Positions 12,242-25,500 of a stretch of 64,000 bases of DNA are shown piece by piece. A model generated the notes under the pieces. The model was given only the letters and a program-made list of their open reading frames with translations, ran no database searches and was not told the DNA's origin. The translations under genes and the position numbers were made by a program. Position 1 is the stretch's first letter, and every line of letters begins with the position of its first letter. The stretch is from Tetrahymena elliotti 4EA (lineage: Eukaryota; Ciliophora; Oligohymenophorea; Hymenostomatida; Tetrahymenidae). The stretch spans positions 695,586 to 759,585 of the forward strand of contig JH720331.1 of NCBI GenBank assembly GCA_000231825.2. The letters are read 5' to 3'.

Positions 12242-12988
12242 TCAACGAATTTTAAGTTTAACTAATCTTTTCACACCAAAAACTTGTTTTTTCCATTGCT
12301 TCCTTATTTTAACCTCAATTTATTTGAAATATCTTAAAATTCCAAAAATCAATAAAGAATAGCAATTTTCACATTCGATTATTGATAACATTTGTGAAAA
12401 AAAACTGATTACTCCTGAGCTATCAAATAAATTATTTTCTAAATAAAGTTTCAAACCTGCCAAAGAAGTTTTACCTGATAAATAGCTACCCATATCTTAA
12501 ATTCCTTAGTTACTAATTTGATTAATTGAAAGATCTAATGTCAAAGTTTTTAGATTTGGGATTTAAACAATGTCGGAAGTTAACTTAGCAACTCCTTTAT
12601 CTCCTATTTTATTGAATCTCAGCCAGACTTAAAGATGTTAGAGCTAATTAAATTTTAAAAAAGTTAAGCTTATGTAAGACACACCTATTTCTCCTAAATG
12701 ATTCAATCTTAAAAAGAGTTCTAATTTTTACAGTTTGAGGCAATTCTTCAAAGCAGAAGCTACTTAAATTCCTTATTCTGAATTTAAGCTAAATTAATCA
12801 GGCTCTATGCGGAAATATAGATATTCTAAATTTATACAATTTTCTAAACTAGAACAAACATTAGGGAGGCTCTCAATATTTTTTAAACATTTACCCATGT
12901 TAACTTCAAATTTAGTAAGATTTTAAAGATAAGATACTGAGACCTTAAATTGTTCTGGTGTGTAGAATTGAGCTTTTGTTTATTCCAT
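12242..12988 (-). CDS. Small leucine-rich-repeat (RNI-like) protein
   Basis: Single exon, ATG at 12986-12988, TGA at 12242-12244, 248 residues. Several ribonuclease-inhibitor-like repeats of 28-30 residues are visible in the middle, e.g. LQKLELFLRLNHLGEIG, LQHLQVWLRFNKIGDKG and LKTLTLDLSINQISNQG. Such repeats form a curved protein-binding surface. The C-terminus is basic (KQIEVKIRKQWKK). Many ciliate LRR proteins of this type carry an N-terminal kinase; none is present here. Related in repeat style to the LRR gene at 38895-41083. Confidence 0.8.
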
Positions 12989-14483
12989 TTATTCCTTTCC
13001 AAATTTTAATTTTGTTAAAAAAGTCTTCTTTTTAAATTATTTTAAATTTTTTATTTAAAAATAGTAAATTTAATTAGCTGTTTAAATTTTTTATTTTGAA
13101 ATATTTACTTAAATAATTTTTTCTTCTTTAAAAAAATATATAATAATTATTTAAGAGAGATCCTTATTAACTTAAACTCATCAAATTAGATTTCTAGCTT
13201 AGATTTAAATAAACAAATGTATTATTTTTTATTCTCATCAAGATTTTAATCATTTTATAAAAATTATTTTAAAATTTAATTTATGAAAGTTAAAAGTATT
13301 TTTAGACCAAACCTCATTTATTATTATTTTAATTTACACATTTAATTATTTTCTCCACAAGCTAAGCTATTTATGTATTTATAATAATTAAGTTACCAAA
13401 CCATGCTAAGCTTTTCTAATGAAAAAATATGTGATTAATTTATGTGTTTGTTTAATTATTTCTATTTCTATTTTTAGTTTTTAAAATAAAATTGAATAAT
13501 AATATTAATTAAATAACAAATAAAACCAATTTTGATTTTTAACATATATTTCTTAGAGGCGTAATAAATTTAGTGAATATAATCATAAAAATAATTAATT
13601 ACGTAATTATTAACTGAAATCAAACAACTCCCTTTGGTAAAAAACTAAGTTTTATATAGTTATATGAAATTTAAAAATAATAAAATAAATTGGGTAAAAT
13701 TAAATAGGTTTAAAAATGCTGTGCAAAAGATCTGGTTAAATAATTTATCTTTATTAACTTGGATCAACTTTTTTTTAAATTATTTTAAAAAATTGTAAAT
13801 AAAACTAAAATCTATTTTTTGCTAGAGTACTTAACTTCTGAGGTTAGATGTTGAAATAGCTATTATTTTATTTTTTAATATTAATATCATCTTTGATTTT
13901 AGATAAAAAGATATTTAATTTTTTATTCTTTTATTTTTTTATTGTAAAAAAAGGAGATTTTAAAATATTTTTTTTAAATGTGTTTTTCTAGGTTGTTTTG
14001 TGATTAAGAATGGTTAGTTCTAAGTTTAAGTTTGTATTTGTTTTTTTATCTTGCTCTAAGTTTTAACTTAAATTTATCTTAATTTTATTGTTTTAATTAA
14101 AGTATTATTTGATTTTGGAATACTTTTCTTAACTTTTAATTTTATTTTCCTGATAACAAATACAAGAAAAATATACTAAATACATAATTTAAAAAAAAAG
14201 ATAATTTAGATATTTTTTTGGAAACAATACAAAAGTGTGTCAGTTATTTTAAATTTACAATGCTGTTATTATTAGCAAATAAATTAAATTATGGCATCAT
14301 TGTGGAAATAGATTATAAATATTAGTTGGTAAAAGGGATTTAATATCTAAGATCGTAATCAAATTTAAAAATTACTCAAGAAATACATACTAATCTAAAT
14401 ATAAAATTAATGACGAATGATATTTTGGTTTTAGCTTAGTCATTCAATTTATCCAGCCTTTAAAAATTCAGTGTTTACATAAA
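12989..14483. other. Gene-free spacer
   Basis: About 1.5 kb of AT-rich DNA between divergent genes. I see no gene, RNA or repeat I can support. Confidence 0.5.
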
Positions 14484-15234
14484 ATGAATGAAAAAACAAT
14501 TAGTAAAATTTTTCAGCTTAATGCTAATCGTCTCTTGATTAAAGCTCATTAAAGGATCTTGATTGAAGCATATAAAAAACCCTTGTTGATTACACTCAAT
14601 CTTAATAAAGAAATATTAAAAAACTTAATCAACCAATTAATATTAAATCAAAATTCAAATTTGGGAAAACATAACATACTTTATTGCTATTCATAAAGGG
14701 GATTCAGGGGAAATAAATCATTTTCAAACAAAAAATAAAAATTATTCAAGAGCTGAGGAATAAAATAGATTTTAATCTTAAAAAATTCAATCAAAATTAA
14801 CCAATCTTAAGTCTTCCGCTTAATAAATTATTTATAAAAGAGCCGTGAAAATAAATGTTGATCAATAGAAAGCTTACAAAAAGGGAGGCCATGATGGCTA
14901 AAGACTATGAGTAATAATAGAAATAGTTAACAAAAAGATTAGAAGGTGAAACAGTTAGTTATGTCAAAGAATTTTATAATTCTCTTAACAATTCTTATGA
15001 AAGGATTCAAGAGTGGTAACAAATTTAATTACAAGAGTCTGATTGCTTAGAGATGGCTGAACAAATTACAGAGATGAGAAAGACAATCAAGCAATTTAAC
15101 AAGCAAAGAAAAAATAATAGAGATATAAATTATCATTTGTCCAATAAAATAATAAATGCTGAAATACATTTTGAATTAACACAGACCCTGAATCTTTTAA
15201 CTTCAATAGTAGAACTTACTTTAATTTAAATTTA
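14484..15234 (+). CDS. Unresolved coding patch, multi-exon gene or decaying pseudogene
   Basis: Three successive coding-like stretches lie in different frames. From ATG 14484: MNEKTISKIFQLNANRLLI, open to TGA near 14751. From about 14650 in another frame: IAIHKGDSGEINHF and RAEEQNRFQSQKIQSKLTN, to about 14880. From ATG 14855, first after an in-frame TGA: MLINRKLTKREAMMAKDYEQ, then YVKEFYNSLNNSYERIQEW and a coiled-coil-like EQITEMRKTIKQFNKQRK, fading around 15230. No GT-AG pairs joining these convincingly were found. Either introns are non-obvious or the locus is degraded. No family recognised. Confidence 0.35.
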
Positions 15235-15711
15235 TGATTTAAAATATTCTTATTACAATAATATGTTTTATTTTTTAAATTCTTCCAAAAATAAATATTT
15301 TAAACAATTTATTTTTACAAAAAATACTTTTGGATTAGAAATAATTTCATTATAAAGATGTAATTAAGACAAACAACTTTCAAATGAATATCTTTTTAAC
15401 TAAATTTAATAAGCTGCCAATATTTAATTTAAGATTCTTTAAAATTTTATTTTAGAAATTTTAAAATTAAATAAATTTTTTAAAAAAAATGATAGACATA
15501 CAAATGTAAAACAGTAACTTAGATTTTAATACAAAAAATATAAAATGATGAAAGTTAACAAGAAGTTGAAGATTCTTCTACTTGTAAATCTTTGGAAGAC
15601 ACTATTTAGTCTTTGTTTTTCTACCCTTTGTGTGCCACAGCTTTACTCACTTATCAAGTCCTAAAAGCCATTAAGATAATAATTAAAAATAATTAAATAA
15701 TTTCACTCAGT
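15235..15711. other. Spacer with a short stretch that looks coding on both strands
   Basis: Mostly AT-rich, but 15550-15690 has ordinary codon diversity. The plus frame reads SLEDTIQSLFFYPLCATALL and joins, without a stop, the frame of the next gene's first exon; it has no ATG of its own before 15712. The minus strand also reads coding-like (DLISEQSCGTQRVEKQRLN). It may be an unrecognised upstream exon of the TRPC4AP-like gene. Confidence 0.3.
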
Positions 15712-18592
15712 ATGAATTAACAAGAAGAATTCATAGATAATCTACTTCTCTTAATGCTTGTAAGATTTTTTTTAACATTTATTATAATTAAATTTTTGAT
15801 CATTATGAAGAAAAATCAATTTTAAAATTAAAAAATTTTCATCGATTCAAGCAAAAAGACAATCTTGGCTTCTCCAAATATTTTGAAAATTAATCATTCA
15901 TTAAAAATTTATTAAAATAATTAGAGCCACATTTTTATTTTATCAGTTTTCATTAGAAAAACATTTGATGAGCAAAATTAGATTTTCTTGATCTGATTAA
16001 ATAAATCCACAAATTAATTTTATATTTCCCCCTTAGCTTAAAAATAATTTGTAAACCAACTTTATATAAATTGTCTTTTTCAAACCATTAAGAAAAACCT
16101 ATTTTTAGATTTTCTTTTGTAAAAATGATTTGAGTGAAATTAATTTTTACTGGAAAATATTGATAAAAAGCTATTTAAAAAAGGCTAGAATTATGAACTA
16201 AATACTCTTAAAATAGAAACAATAATAATTCATAATACATATTAACATTTTATTGGAAGTTCGATAGAATTTAAAAACAAATACGTCATTAAAAAAAACA
16301 AAATACAAGAAATTTTAACTTGAATTTATAGAAGAAGATGACTGTAAGAATAGAGATACATCTTTTTTTAAAATAATTAATACTTAATTAAGAGAATAGC
16401 TGGTGTGAATAATAACGTAATAATAAGTATTCTCTCCAAGCATTCTAAAAGATATTTCAACTAACATCTCAAAATTTATTTCAATTAAAATTTATAAAAC
16501 CAACCATTTCATTTAATCAAAAAATTGACAGACAGTACTATTTTATATTCAAAATACTTTTTCATTTTGTTAAAAGATTAATTTTTTTCATCACTTTTAA
16601 TGCAATTTTTTATTTTTACTTTACTTTCTTATTGAGATTCTTATTTTCTTCAATTAATAGCAATGGAATGGATGGAAAGGCAAAATAGAAAAGAAAATAT
16701 TTAAAAACAGTGTTATTGTTATTGAATCATGTCTCGTTTCTAAAAGATTTGCTTTTAATGCTTCTATTTTGAAGAACATCAATTTATTTATTGAAAAGAG
16801 CTAACTCAAAGAAATGAGTTTATTTTTAAGAGTGTTAGCTTTACTTGTATTGGAAGTTAATGATAATACAAGTTATAAAAACATAAGTAAAGGTGGAGGT
16901 ATGAATTACACAAATAATTACCTCTTAATGAATCATTCTTTGCTAATTAAATAGCCTATTTTTTTAAGCAAAGTATTTGAGATTGCTGAAAGTATGATTT
17001 AAGTCATCTGGTCTCTCATGTAATGTGAATCAGAAATCTAGTTGCATAAAACTATTTAAATACTAAATCAATAAAAATATCTTGAGTAAAGTGGTATTTG
17101 TATCACTAAATTGATAGAAAAATTAAATAAAAAAGGATCCCAACAAAATTTGTTACTGAATAAAAAATTAATTATCCAGTATTGCTTATAAAATTCTTCT
17201 TTGATGGAATTACTTTTTATTTTGTAAAATCTGCTCTCTGGTAGCAAGAAAGTTATTGTTCAATAATAGCTAGATACTTTATAGTTTATTGAGAAAATTC
17301 TTACTCCATTCTATGATATTTTTTTCCATCAAGTATTTAATTTAGATAAACTGGTTTGTGTCGATGATGAGGATACTCAAGATGTATGCTTTACTGCTCG
17401 TATTCAGTTAATTAGAATTATCATACATTTTATTTAAAGAGATGAAGACAACACAAATATTATAAGCAAATTTATTTCTACAACAGAACATTTTTACCTA
17501 TAAAATGTTGAGATTCCTCTCTTGCTTCATCTTCACCATAACAACCAATCATCTTAGAATCTATAAGAAAATAAAAAATAAATTTAAGAAATAGATGGAA
17601 TATTAAAGTATCGCAATTTATTAATTGAATCTAATGGTAAGGAAATCTTAGATAATGAAGATTATCTTAAGCTAATAAAATCTGAAGAAACGAAAAAGAA
17701 TTTCAATGATTTGTCATATCCTACATAGGTTTCTGACAAGACTACTGTTTAATGCAGAAAAGACAGACTTTCATACATTGAGGATAAAGGACTCATGCAC
17801 AAAATAATCGAATCCTTTAAATATGTAAATTAAAACTGCTAATTAAGATTTTGGCTAGGAAGTTGTCTAGAAATTTTTCTAAAGGCATCAAATTGGTATA
17901 ATCAAATCTTTGTATTTGAGACTGGCTTATTGTATACATTGATAAGATAGTATATTCTAAACTAATTGTCAACTTCAAACAACATACAAATAACTCTAGA
18001 TGTCCTTGGAGAATTGGTGAAATTCAATCACTTAAATGTGATTTATTTAAATCTTATATTAAATCAAGAAGGATGGATAAGTAAAATAGAGTAAAAGATG
18101 TTCTCTAATATAGTAGACACCAATGTATTTTTGAGAAACCTTTACCTTACTTACGAATGTACTGAATATCAAAAGATAAACATATTCAAAAAAGGAATTG
18201 TTTAGATTAACAAAAATGAAAATCTCTTTAAGATATTATGTGAAAACAGCAATCTTCGTACTCTCATAGAATTAATAAAAAGTGTCAATGAAGATAATTT
18301 AAATTAAGAAAATCTTTGCTGCATTAATTTTGCTTTAGTAATATTAATATTTTAGTACCAAAAGGGGAATTTAAAATAATTCTTACAGCAAATTTTCAAT
18401 TCATTCTAAGGATAATAGACTCTCTCTCTATTTGCAAAAGTAATTAATGTATGGTAAAATTACCACTAAGTAAAAACAAAAGAGCTTTACAACTTAGAGT
18501 ACTCAACAAACATACCTATTCACTATTTCAAAATAATAATTCAATAATTTAACATTTTCTATTCATAACAATTAACAAATTATACTCCTTGA
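15712..18592 (+). CDS. TRPC4AP/TRUSS-like protein
   Basis: The large 3' exon (16661-18592, preceded by a pyrimidine-rich AG) is solid and matches the C-terminal three quarters of human TRPC4AP in order: LRFWLGSCLEIFLKASNW, the block TLDVLGELVKFNHLNV, IVDTNVFLRNLYLTYE, LNQENLCCINFALVILIFQY and KVINVWQNYHQ. TRPC4AP is an alpha-helical substrate receptor of DDB1-CUL4 E3 ligases that reads C-terminal degrons, and in animals also binds TRPC4 and TNF receptor 1. The start is tentative: ATG 15712 opens MNQQEEFIDNLLLLML, then a 92-nt intron (15760-15851) joins in phase to QKDNLGFSKYFENQSFIK. One or more exons between about 15,980 and 16,660 are not resolved; EFIEEDDCKNRDTSFF near 16,330 is a candidate. 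Confidence 0.75.
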
Positions 18593-19287
18593 ATTTATTT
18601 GTATAAAATTAATGTCTAATATTCATAATAAAGTCTTGTCTCACATGCATGAACTAAATATATTTTTACATCAGTTTTTCTTGATTTTCTTAATTCAAAC
18701 ATACAAGAATTGAAGACCAATCTATTAAAATTTTTCATGATTTATTATTATTTGCTACCCAAATATCCATACCATAAAGCAAATTTTCTTTAAAAAATCA
18801 ATATGATTTTTTTGTTAATCAATTAATAAATTGATTGCTCTCCATTATTAAAAATACAAATTTTAAAATTTGATAAAAGAAATTTTTAATTGAAAAAATA
18901 AAAATAAAATAGTGCATTTTTAATATTAAAGATGTAGAAATTAAATTAGAAGAATAAATTAATTTTTATTAAATTTTGAACTAAAAACAAATAAATTGGT
19001 TTAAAAATCTTAATTTTTTTTTTCAATTTATTATTTTTTATATGAATAAGAGTTTTTTTTGCTTATTAGAAAATTTTTGAAATTTCAACATAATGGATTA
19101 TTGTTTAGTAGAAGTAATTCATATTTTTAATCTAATTATTTTAAATTAATATTATTCAATATTAAACTTTACGTTCTACTATTTTATTTAATTATCATTA
19201 GAATAATTAGAAATATTTAAAGGTGAAAGGCTGAATTCAAGTAGTAATTTAAATCTATTTAAAAAAAATAATTAGCATTATAAGTTT
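18593..19287. other. Gene-free spacer
   Basis: 695 bp between two plus-strand genes, AT-rich, nothing recognised. Confidence 0.5.
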
Positions 19288-21597
19288 ATGGCTGATTAAT
19301 CTGTTAAAAACTTAAATTTAAAGGATACCCCATTAAGGATTACATAAATTAGCAACTTACAACACTAAAATTTAGTTAGTAATGGAAATAGCTAACTTAA
19401 TAGCAATTCATGTATCTCTTAAAGTTTGAAAGATAAACTAATTCTAAAAGAAAAAACTATCAATTAAAGATATGAAAGCTAAATTGAAACACATCATGTG
19501 AAATAAAGCAATGAAAAAGATAACCTTGATTAGGATTTAGAATAGAATGAAGCAGATTTTACAGAATATGTAAATATTTTTTAAAATTAAGAGAATTAAA
19601 GATTAAATACTACTTTAGAGGCTTACGAAGAAAATAAAACTGGCTAAATTCATTTGTAATTTGATTTAGGTAGTAATAAAGTCTAAAATGAAGAATAAAT
19701 GGTTGGCTCAAAAGGATTCAAAGCCAAAAAACAGCCAATTCTGATAAAAAATATGAAAAAATGGAGGATAAAGTAGAGTTTAAAAAATAAATCACTTAGT
19801 TAAGATGAATAAACATTTAGTCAACAATGCCTTAAATCCTAGTAAGATAGTAAAAAGTAAATAAATTATGTATAACCAAACAAGTAAAATTTAAACCTTT
19901 GTTTCAAGCAATCAACAGGAGAATCATAAGATTAAAATCTTTCAAAATTTATCAATAAAATTGAAAGTTATTAAAAAAATAATAATGCTCATAAAAAAGG
20001 CTAAAAAATTGATTAAGAATATGCAGAGAAAAGTATATCTGCTATTGATACTTCTAAGGAAGATTCAATGTTATTCTAAAATGATAAAAATAATAGTATT
20101 AGTGAAATTGAAAATGGATAGTAAAAATAAGAAATTCTTTCAACTCTAAAGTACACAGAACAACTTAAACCTTAAGCATAAAATTTGAGTACAAAAATTT
20201 TAGTAAGTTAATAAATAAACTAAAATCCTAACTAATTTACCAATAAAAAGCTTTCCCTTGATACAAATTTAACTAGAAAGTAATCAATTAAAATCATATA
20301 AAAAAATTAATATAACAAAACACCATGTAACTCCACTCTTAGGAATACAGACCATATTTTATAGCATTCTGCTTAATCTGAAGCAAATACCTCAAATAAA
20401 GACAATAGATCTCAGAGCCTAAATAATAAATTAAGTAAAAAGAGAAACATCAGTATATAAATGTTTAGCAATAATAATAACTTGAAGGTAAATTAGAGTC
20501 AGAGTGCCGCTCAAGAATATCTTTAGAATTACCTAAATACAGCAGATACTAACCATTTATTGCTTAGTAATTTAAATAAAGGAGTTATTTTGCTTCCACC
20601 TTAAGCTTAATAAACAGATAATATTTTTATCCCTAAAGTAATGACAAGAAATGCTTCTTATCTAAAGAAAGGGAATAATCCCACTGAAAATGTTTGTAAT
20701 TTTCAAAATTCTTCCTACCAATTTTCAAAGTAAATTGATGTTAAATTTATGTCAAATAAAATTAATTGCAAAGAAAATGCTTCTGTACCGTTATCACCTA
20801 GTAGAAACAAATTAAGTAATGAAATATTTTAATTTAATCCTACTAATAATTCTTAAAGAAGTTAGCAAAGCTCATAGAGTAATAGCTTTCAAAAAAGTTT
20901 AAAGTCTTACTTATTTTACTAAAATAAATTTTTGGGATAAAAATAACATGAGTTTCTTAAGAATAACTTTAAATGCTTACCAAAATTAAATAAATTATTA
21001 AATTAACAATAAAATAATGTTCATAATGAATCAAATAATTATACTTAGAATAATTTAAATAAAGTACTCACATAAAATTTAACTGAATCAAAGTCAGAAC
21101 AATTTATATCTAATAAGTAAAATGAATAGCTCTAGCATTAATTACAATAAGACGTATCACCTAAGAGAGTTTTAGTATGCAGTTTTACAAATTAATATTC
21201 TTGTCATCAATTACAAAAACATAAACTAAATGAATTGAAATAACAAGAAGCTACAATTGAAAAAGATACCACAAAATAAAATGAAAACTTTTACAAGTAA
21301 ATCCCTTAAGAAACTTAAAAATTAAATTTTAATGAACTCTCAAATTATTATAAGTAAAAATATGAGCAAGAAGTAATTAATAAGAATGAGAACTCTGTCT
21401 CTCAATCAAATAATTATAAATCCTAAAAACTGAATTATTTACTTCAAAATGGAATCTTAAGAAAAAAATATCAATCTCAAGATTTAAGACATCTATATTA
21501 TGAAAATGAAGAAACAAAAATGAGTGAAATATTTAAATCACAAAAGTAATAAAATGAAGAAGAAATAGATTTGTTAAAGCCATGGAATGTTTATTGA
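19288..21597 (+). CDS. Low-complexity Asn/Lys/Gln/Ser-rich protein, unknown function
   Basis: ATG at 19288, TGA at 21595-21597, 769 residues in a single frame with dozens of in-frame TAA/TAG codons. I recognise no domain. The sequence is polar, with serine-rich patches and SP-containing segments such as SVPLSPSRNKL, no membrane segment, and a C-terminus ending EEIDLLKPWNVY. Codon use alternates between coding-like and AT-rich, as in many rapidly evolving ciliate proteins. The gene at 45652-48059 is similar in style, and has a comparable acidic/Trp motif near its end (SDLMPWDYSQ), which may be a short shared motif or coincidence. Confidence 0.7.
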
Positions 21598-22547
21598 AAA
21601 GAAAAAAAACTTTACAACATATAAACTATTCATTATGTTTAATTTATATTTCTCCAGTTAGCTATTTTTACAAATTAACAATCACATTTATAATCAAAAT
21701 CTTGTTGGCATTTTTAAGGCTTTTTAATTATTTTATTTCACAAAAATTTGAAATTAAAAATTATTCAATTGATTTTTAAAAATTTCCATTCTATTAAAGT
21801 TAAAAAAATGAAGAGCCATGAATCAAATGATGAAAATAAAATAAGTGATAGATGAATTAAATTAATTTAAATAAATGAACTAAAGATTTCAAAAAGAACT
21901 CTTAAAATAATTGATCCAATTTTTTTTAATTAGAATAACAATTTAGTTTTAATTAATAAGAAAAAGAAAATTAAGGGTGTAATTAAAGTAACTAAATTAA
22001 ATAATAAGAATAAATTCATTTGTTATAAGGAATATAAGAAAAATCAATAAAACTTTCTGAAAATCAAAGAAATTTTGAAATAAAAATATTTTTTTTAAAG
22101 CTAAATTATATTTATTTTTCTTGTTTATTTTAATTTTTTGAACAATTATTTTCATAAAAGAATTACCCATATTTTCAGCAACAAAATATTTTTATTTTTA
22201 AAAAGCATCAATATGAATTAAGAAAGAATAAAATAAAATGCCTATATGAAATAAAATTGGAAATTCATAAAACAATATTTTCTAAATATTTACCTTTTCC
22301 TAAAGTCAGAATACTTAAATTTATCATGTTGAAGAATAAATTAATTACATTAATTAGATGTTTATGCAATTTTTAGTATCTACTATATTAGCCCTGATGT
22401 AAAAATTATATATTTTTTTTGATCATATGCAAGTTTGCTAATCATTTATATTAAAAATTAAAAAAAAATATAGTAAGATCTTTTTGTTAAGTAATAGTAT
22501 TTGTATAGTCAGTTTAACATAAGCAAAATATAATTAAATAAAATAAA
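21598..22547. other. Spacer upstream of Piezo, with one weak coding-like stretch
   Basis: 950 bp, AT-rich. About 21875-22083 (+) reads a basic, coding-like segment (NELKISKRTLKIIDPIFFN) without a clear start or partner exon; not called as a gene. Confidence 0.4.
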
Positions 22548-25500
22548 ATGATAATTCCCGATTATTCTAATAATAATCGAAATAATTAGAATCAGGGAGA
22601 GGATCTAATAGGGAATTAGAACTAAGAAAACTATTTAAGATCAAGCCGTAGGGTAGGTACTTATTCTAGGCAATAGATTTAAAGGCGTCAAACAATAGAA
22701 GAAGTGGTAATTTAGTAAAAAAAAAGCGTTTTGACTGAAGAGCAGTTAAAGCAAAGATAAGAATTAAAGCAGTCTATTTTACGTGGAATTATTTGCTTTT
22801 TGATACCTTTGTGTATTTTTGGATTATATGCTATTTTCTTAAAGTCATTCTTCACAGCATTCTACATTCTCTTTGCAGGATTATTAATTATTTTTACTTT
22901 TGAGAGATTTTTTATAAATCCACAAATGCCATAAGCTAGTAATAAAAATGATAATGAAATATCTCTTTTAAATGAAGAAAAAGTTTAACTTTTAGATTTT
23001 AGAATCTACCTTTGGATATTTGGAACATTTGCTACAGCTTCTATTTTAATCTTCAAGTTATTTATGATCATATATTATAATGTGCATAATAAGATGCCTT
23101 TTTACGCCTCTGATAAAACACTTTCTGATTTGGAAATATATATAGTAGATTCAGGAGGTTAAAGTTGGGGAAATATTCTAAAGATGTTTGTTCCTTCTAG
23201 CTTGATTTTAATAAATTGCATAATCGTCTTTATCTTTCGAGCTCCAAAAAAATCATTAAAATTTGAAGAAATTAAACTTCACAAAAAGAGATCAAATTTG
23301 ATTAATTTCTGTAAAATGCTTGTTTGGGTTTGTCTTATAGGAGTTCAATCATTTAACATCAGTTTGCAAGCATATATCTTTTATTTCATATTTTTACTAA
23401 GCTTGTCCTCTTTATTCTTCTCTTCAAGGATAAAAAATTTCTTAGATGAATATATTAAGCACTTAACTAAGTTTATTTGTTTAGGGATTCTTATGTTTTA
23501 ATACCTCTGTACAACTTAATCCTTTAGAGATTATGTATAGGGAAATTAATGGACATTCAAGCTTTTTGGTCTGAATTATATCACAGAATTTAATGATGAG
23601 ATTTCGGTAAATTTAAAAAAAAAAATTTTATGCAATATTATAAAAATAAATGATTTATTGTTTTTCTCTTTTATAAATAATTTTATGATATCTCGCTTTG
23701 AGTTTGCAAACATAATTTCTAAAAAAAAATATGAATGATAATTAAATTTTATTAAATCATTTGTTTTTGGAATAAAAATAAAATAAAATTAACTTTTCTT
23801 TAAATATTACTAATTAGTATGCACCCTTTTACTTTCTCTCTATGTGGTTTCTTTTGATTATAACAGTATTTGGTGCAGATTTAATTAAATTTGAGAGATT
23901 GGTATACAGAGTTAGAGAAATTAGTGAGGAATATTAGAAAAAATATGGTGGAAATATTCCTGAATTTTCATAAGCATAATCATCAAACAACGATATAGTA
24001 TTACTTACACCATTAGATAATTAAGCAAATTATAGCTAGAAAAAGGGAGAAGTTTAAGATAATGCTTAATCAAGTAGTAGCGAAAGTGATAGCAGCAGTG
24101 ATGAAGAAGAAGATGATGCAACAGAATAACTTTAAGAGTAGAAGCAATAACAAGAAAATAGGACTTTGAGCAGAAGGGTAGACTCTATTACTTAAAGATA
24201 AGAAAGAGGAATCAGCTTATAACCGTAAAATAAAATTTATTTAAAATATTATTAATAAACACAAAAAAAACTTTTAAACAAGGATTAAAAATTTCTCTAA
24301 TAGCTCTTAATAATAGGTTACATAAGAAGGATAATAAGATATTTAAATATAGCCTGTAAACTAATTAGAACAGCAACTTTTAGAATAATAACAGTAGGAT
24401 GAATAATAGGACCCTATTAATACAGATCAGCCTGAAGAATAGTAGCAAGAATCATAAGTTAAAGATGTAAAAATTTAACATTTTTTATTCTCAATTCTAA
24501 ATAATATTTAAAAAAGGATGTTTCTTCTAAGACTGAGCTTGCAGTTAAAAAAATTAAAACAGTAGGAAACAAAATACTTTTAAAGCTATTGAAATTTAAG
24601 CGCAATTTTAGAAGTGAGACATTTATCTTGAGACTACTTTAGATTGTTTGCATCTTTTTAGTCCAAAGATATTTCACTTACTATTCTTTAGGATTGATGA
24701 TATGGGTTCTTTTGACGGGTTTCACTATAAACCATAAATTTACAATTGTCACTAGCTTTATTTTTGCTATTCCTTCACTTATTTGTAATTATATCTTCAT
24801 TTTATTCTCTAACATTGATGATAACCCTTTTATACCTTCTTGGGCTAACTCGTAGTTAGGATTTTAAGTTTGTAATACTCCTTGGCTTGAAATAATTATT
24901 TTAAACTCTGGCTTATTCTTATACTTCTTTTATTGTTAGTAAGCTTTATAATCATACAAGTAAAAGAAAAAAGAAAGATAAATGAAAAAAACAGGAGTTA
25001 AATTTGGAACTAAATATATAAAAAGAACAAAATCCTAAATTAAAAAGAAAAAATCAAAAAGTAAAGAAGTTAGCTTTTTAGTTATATTCTAAGCTTTTAT
25101 TTTGAAATACTCTTACTTGTTAGCTCTGTTTACTATATACTGGATTAGTTTTTATGCAGTTAATTTAGCTCATGTTGTTTTGGTTGGCTTATTTTTAATA
25201 TTCTTCTCAAATATGAACACAACATTACAAATTCCAAGAAAAAACAAACACAATTCTAAAAAAGCTGCACATGAAAAAAAATCAAGCAGCCAAGAATAAA
25301 TGATGCCAACTCCAACTCCAAGGGGAATTAGAGCATTTGATGTAACTCCTTAGAATGCTAACTCAGCTGAAGCCCATTAAAATCCTTTCAATATCTTAGA
25401 TTCAGAAAGAACAAACAGACATAAATAAGATATCACTGAGGCATCTGATTTTTATTTGACTAAGGCAGGTAGAGGAAGCTAAACTGCAATTCCTCGATCC

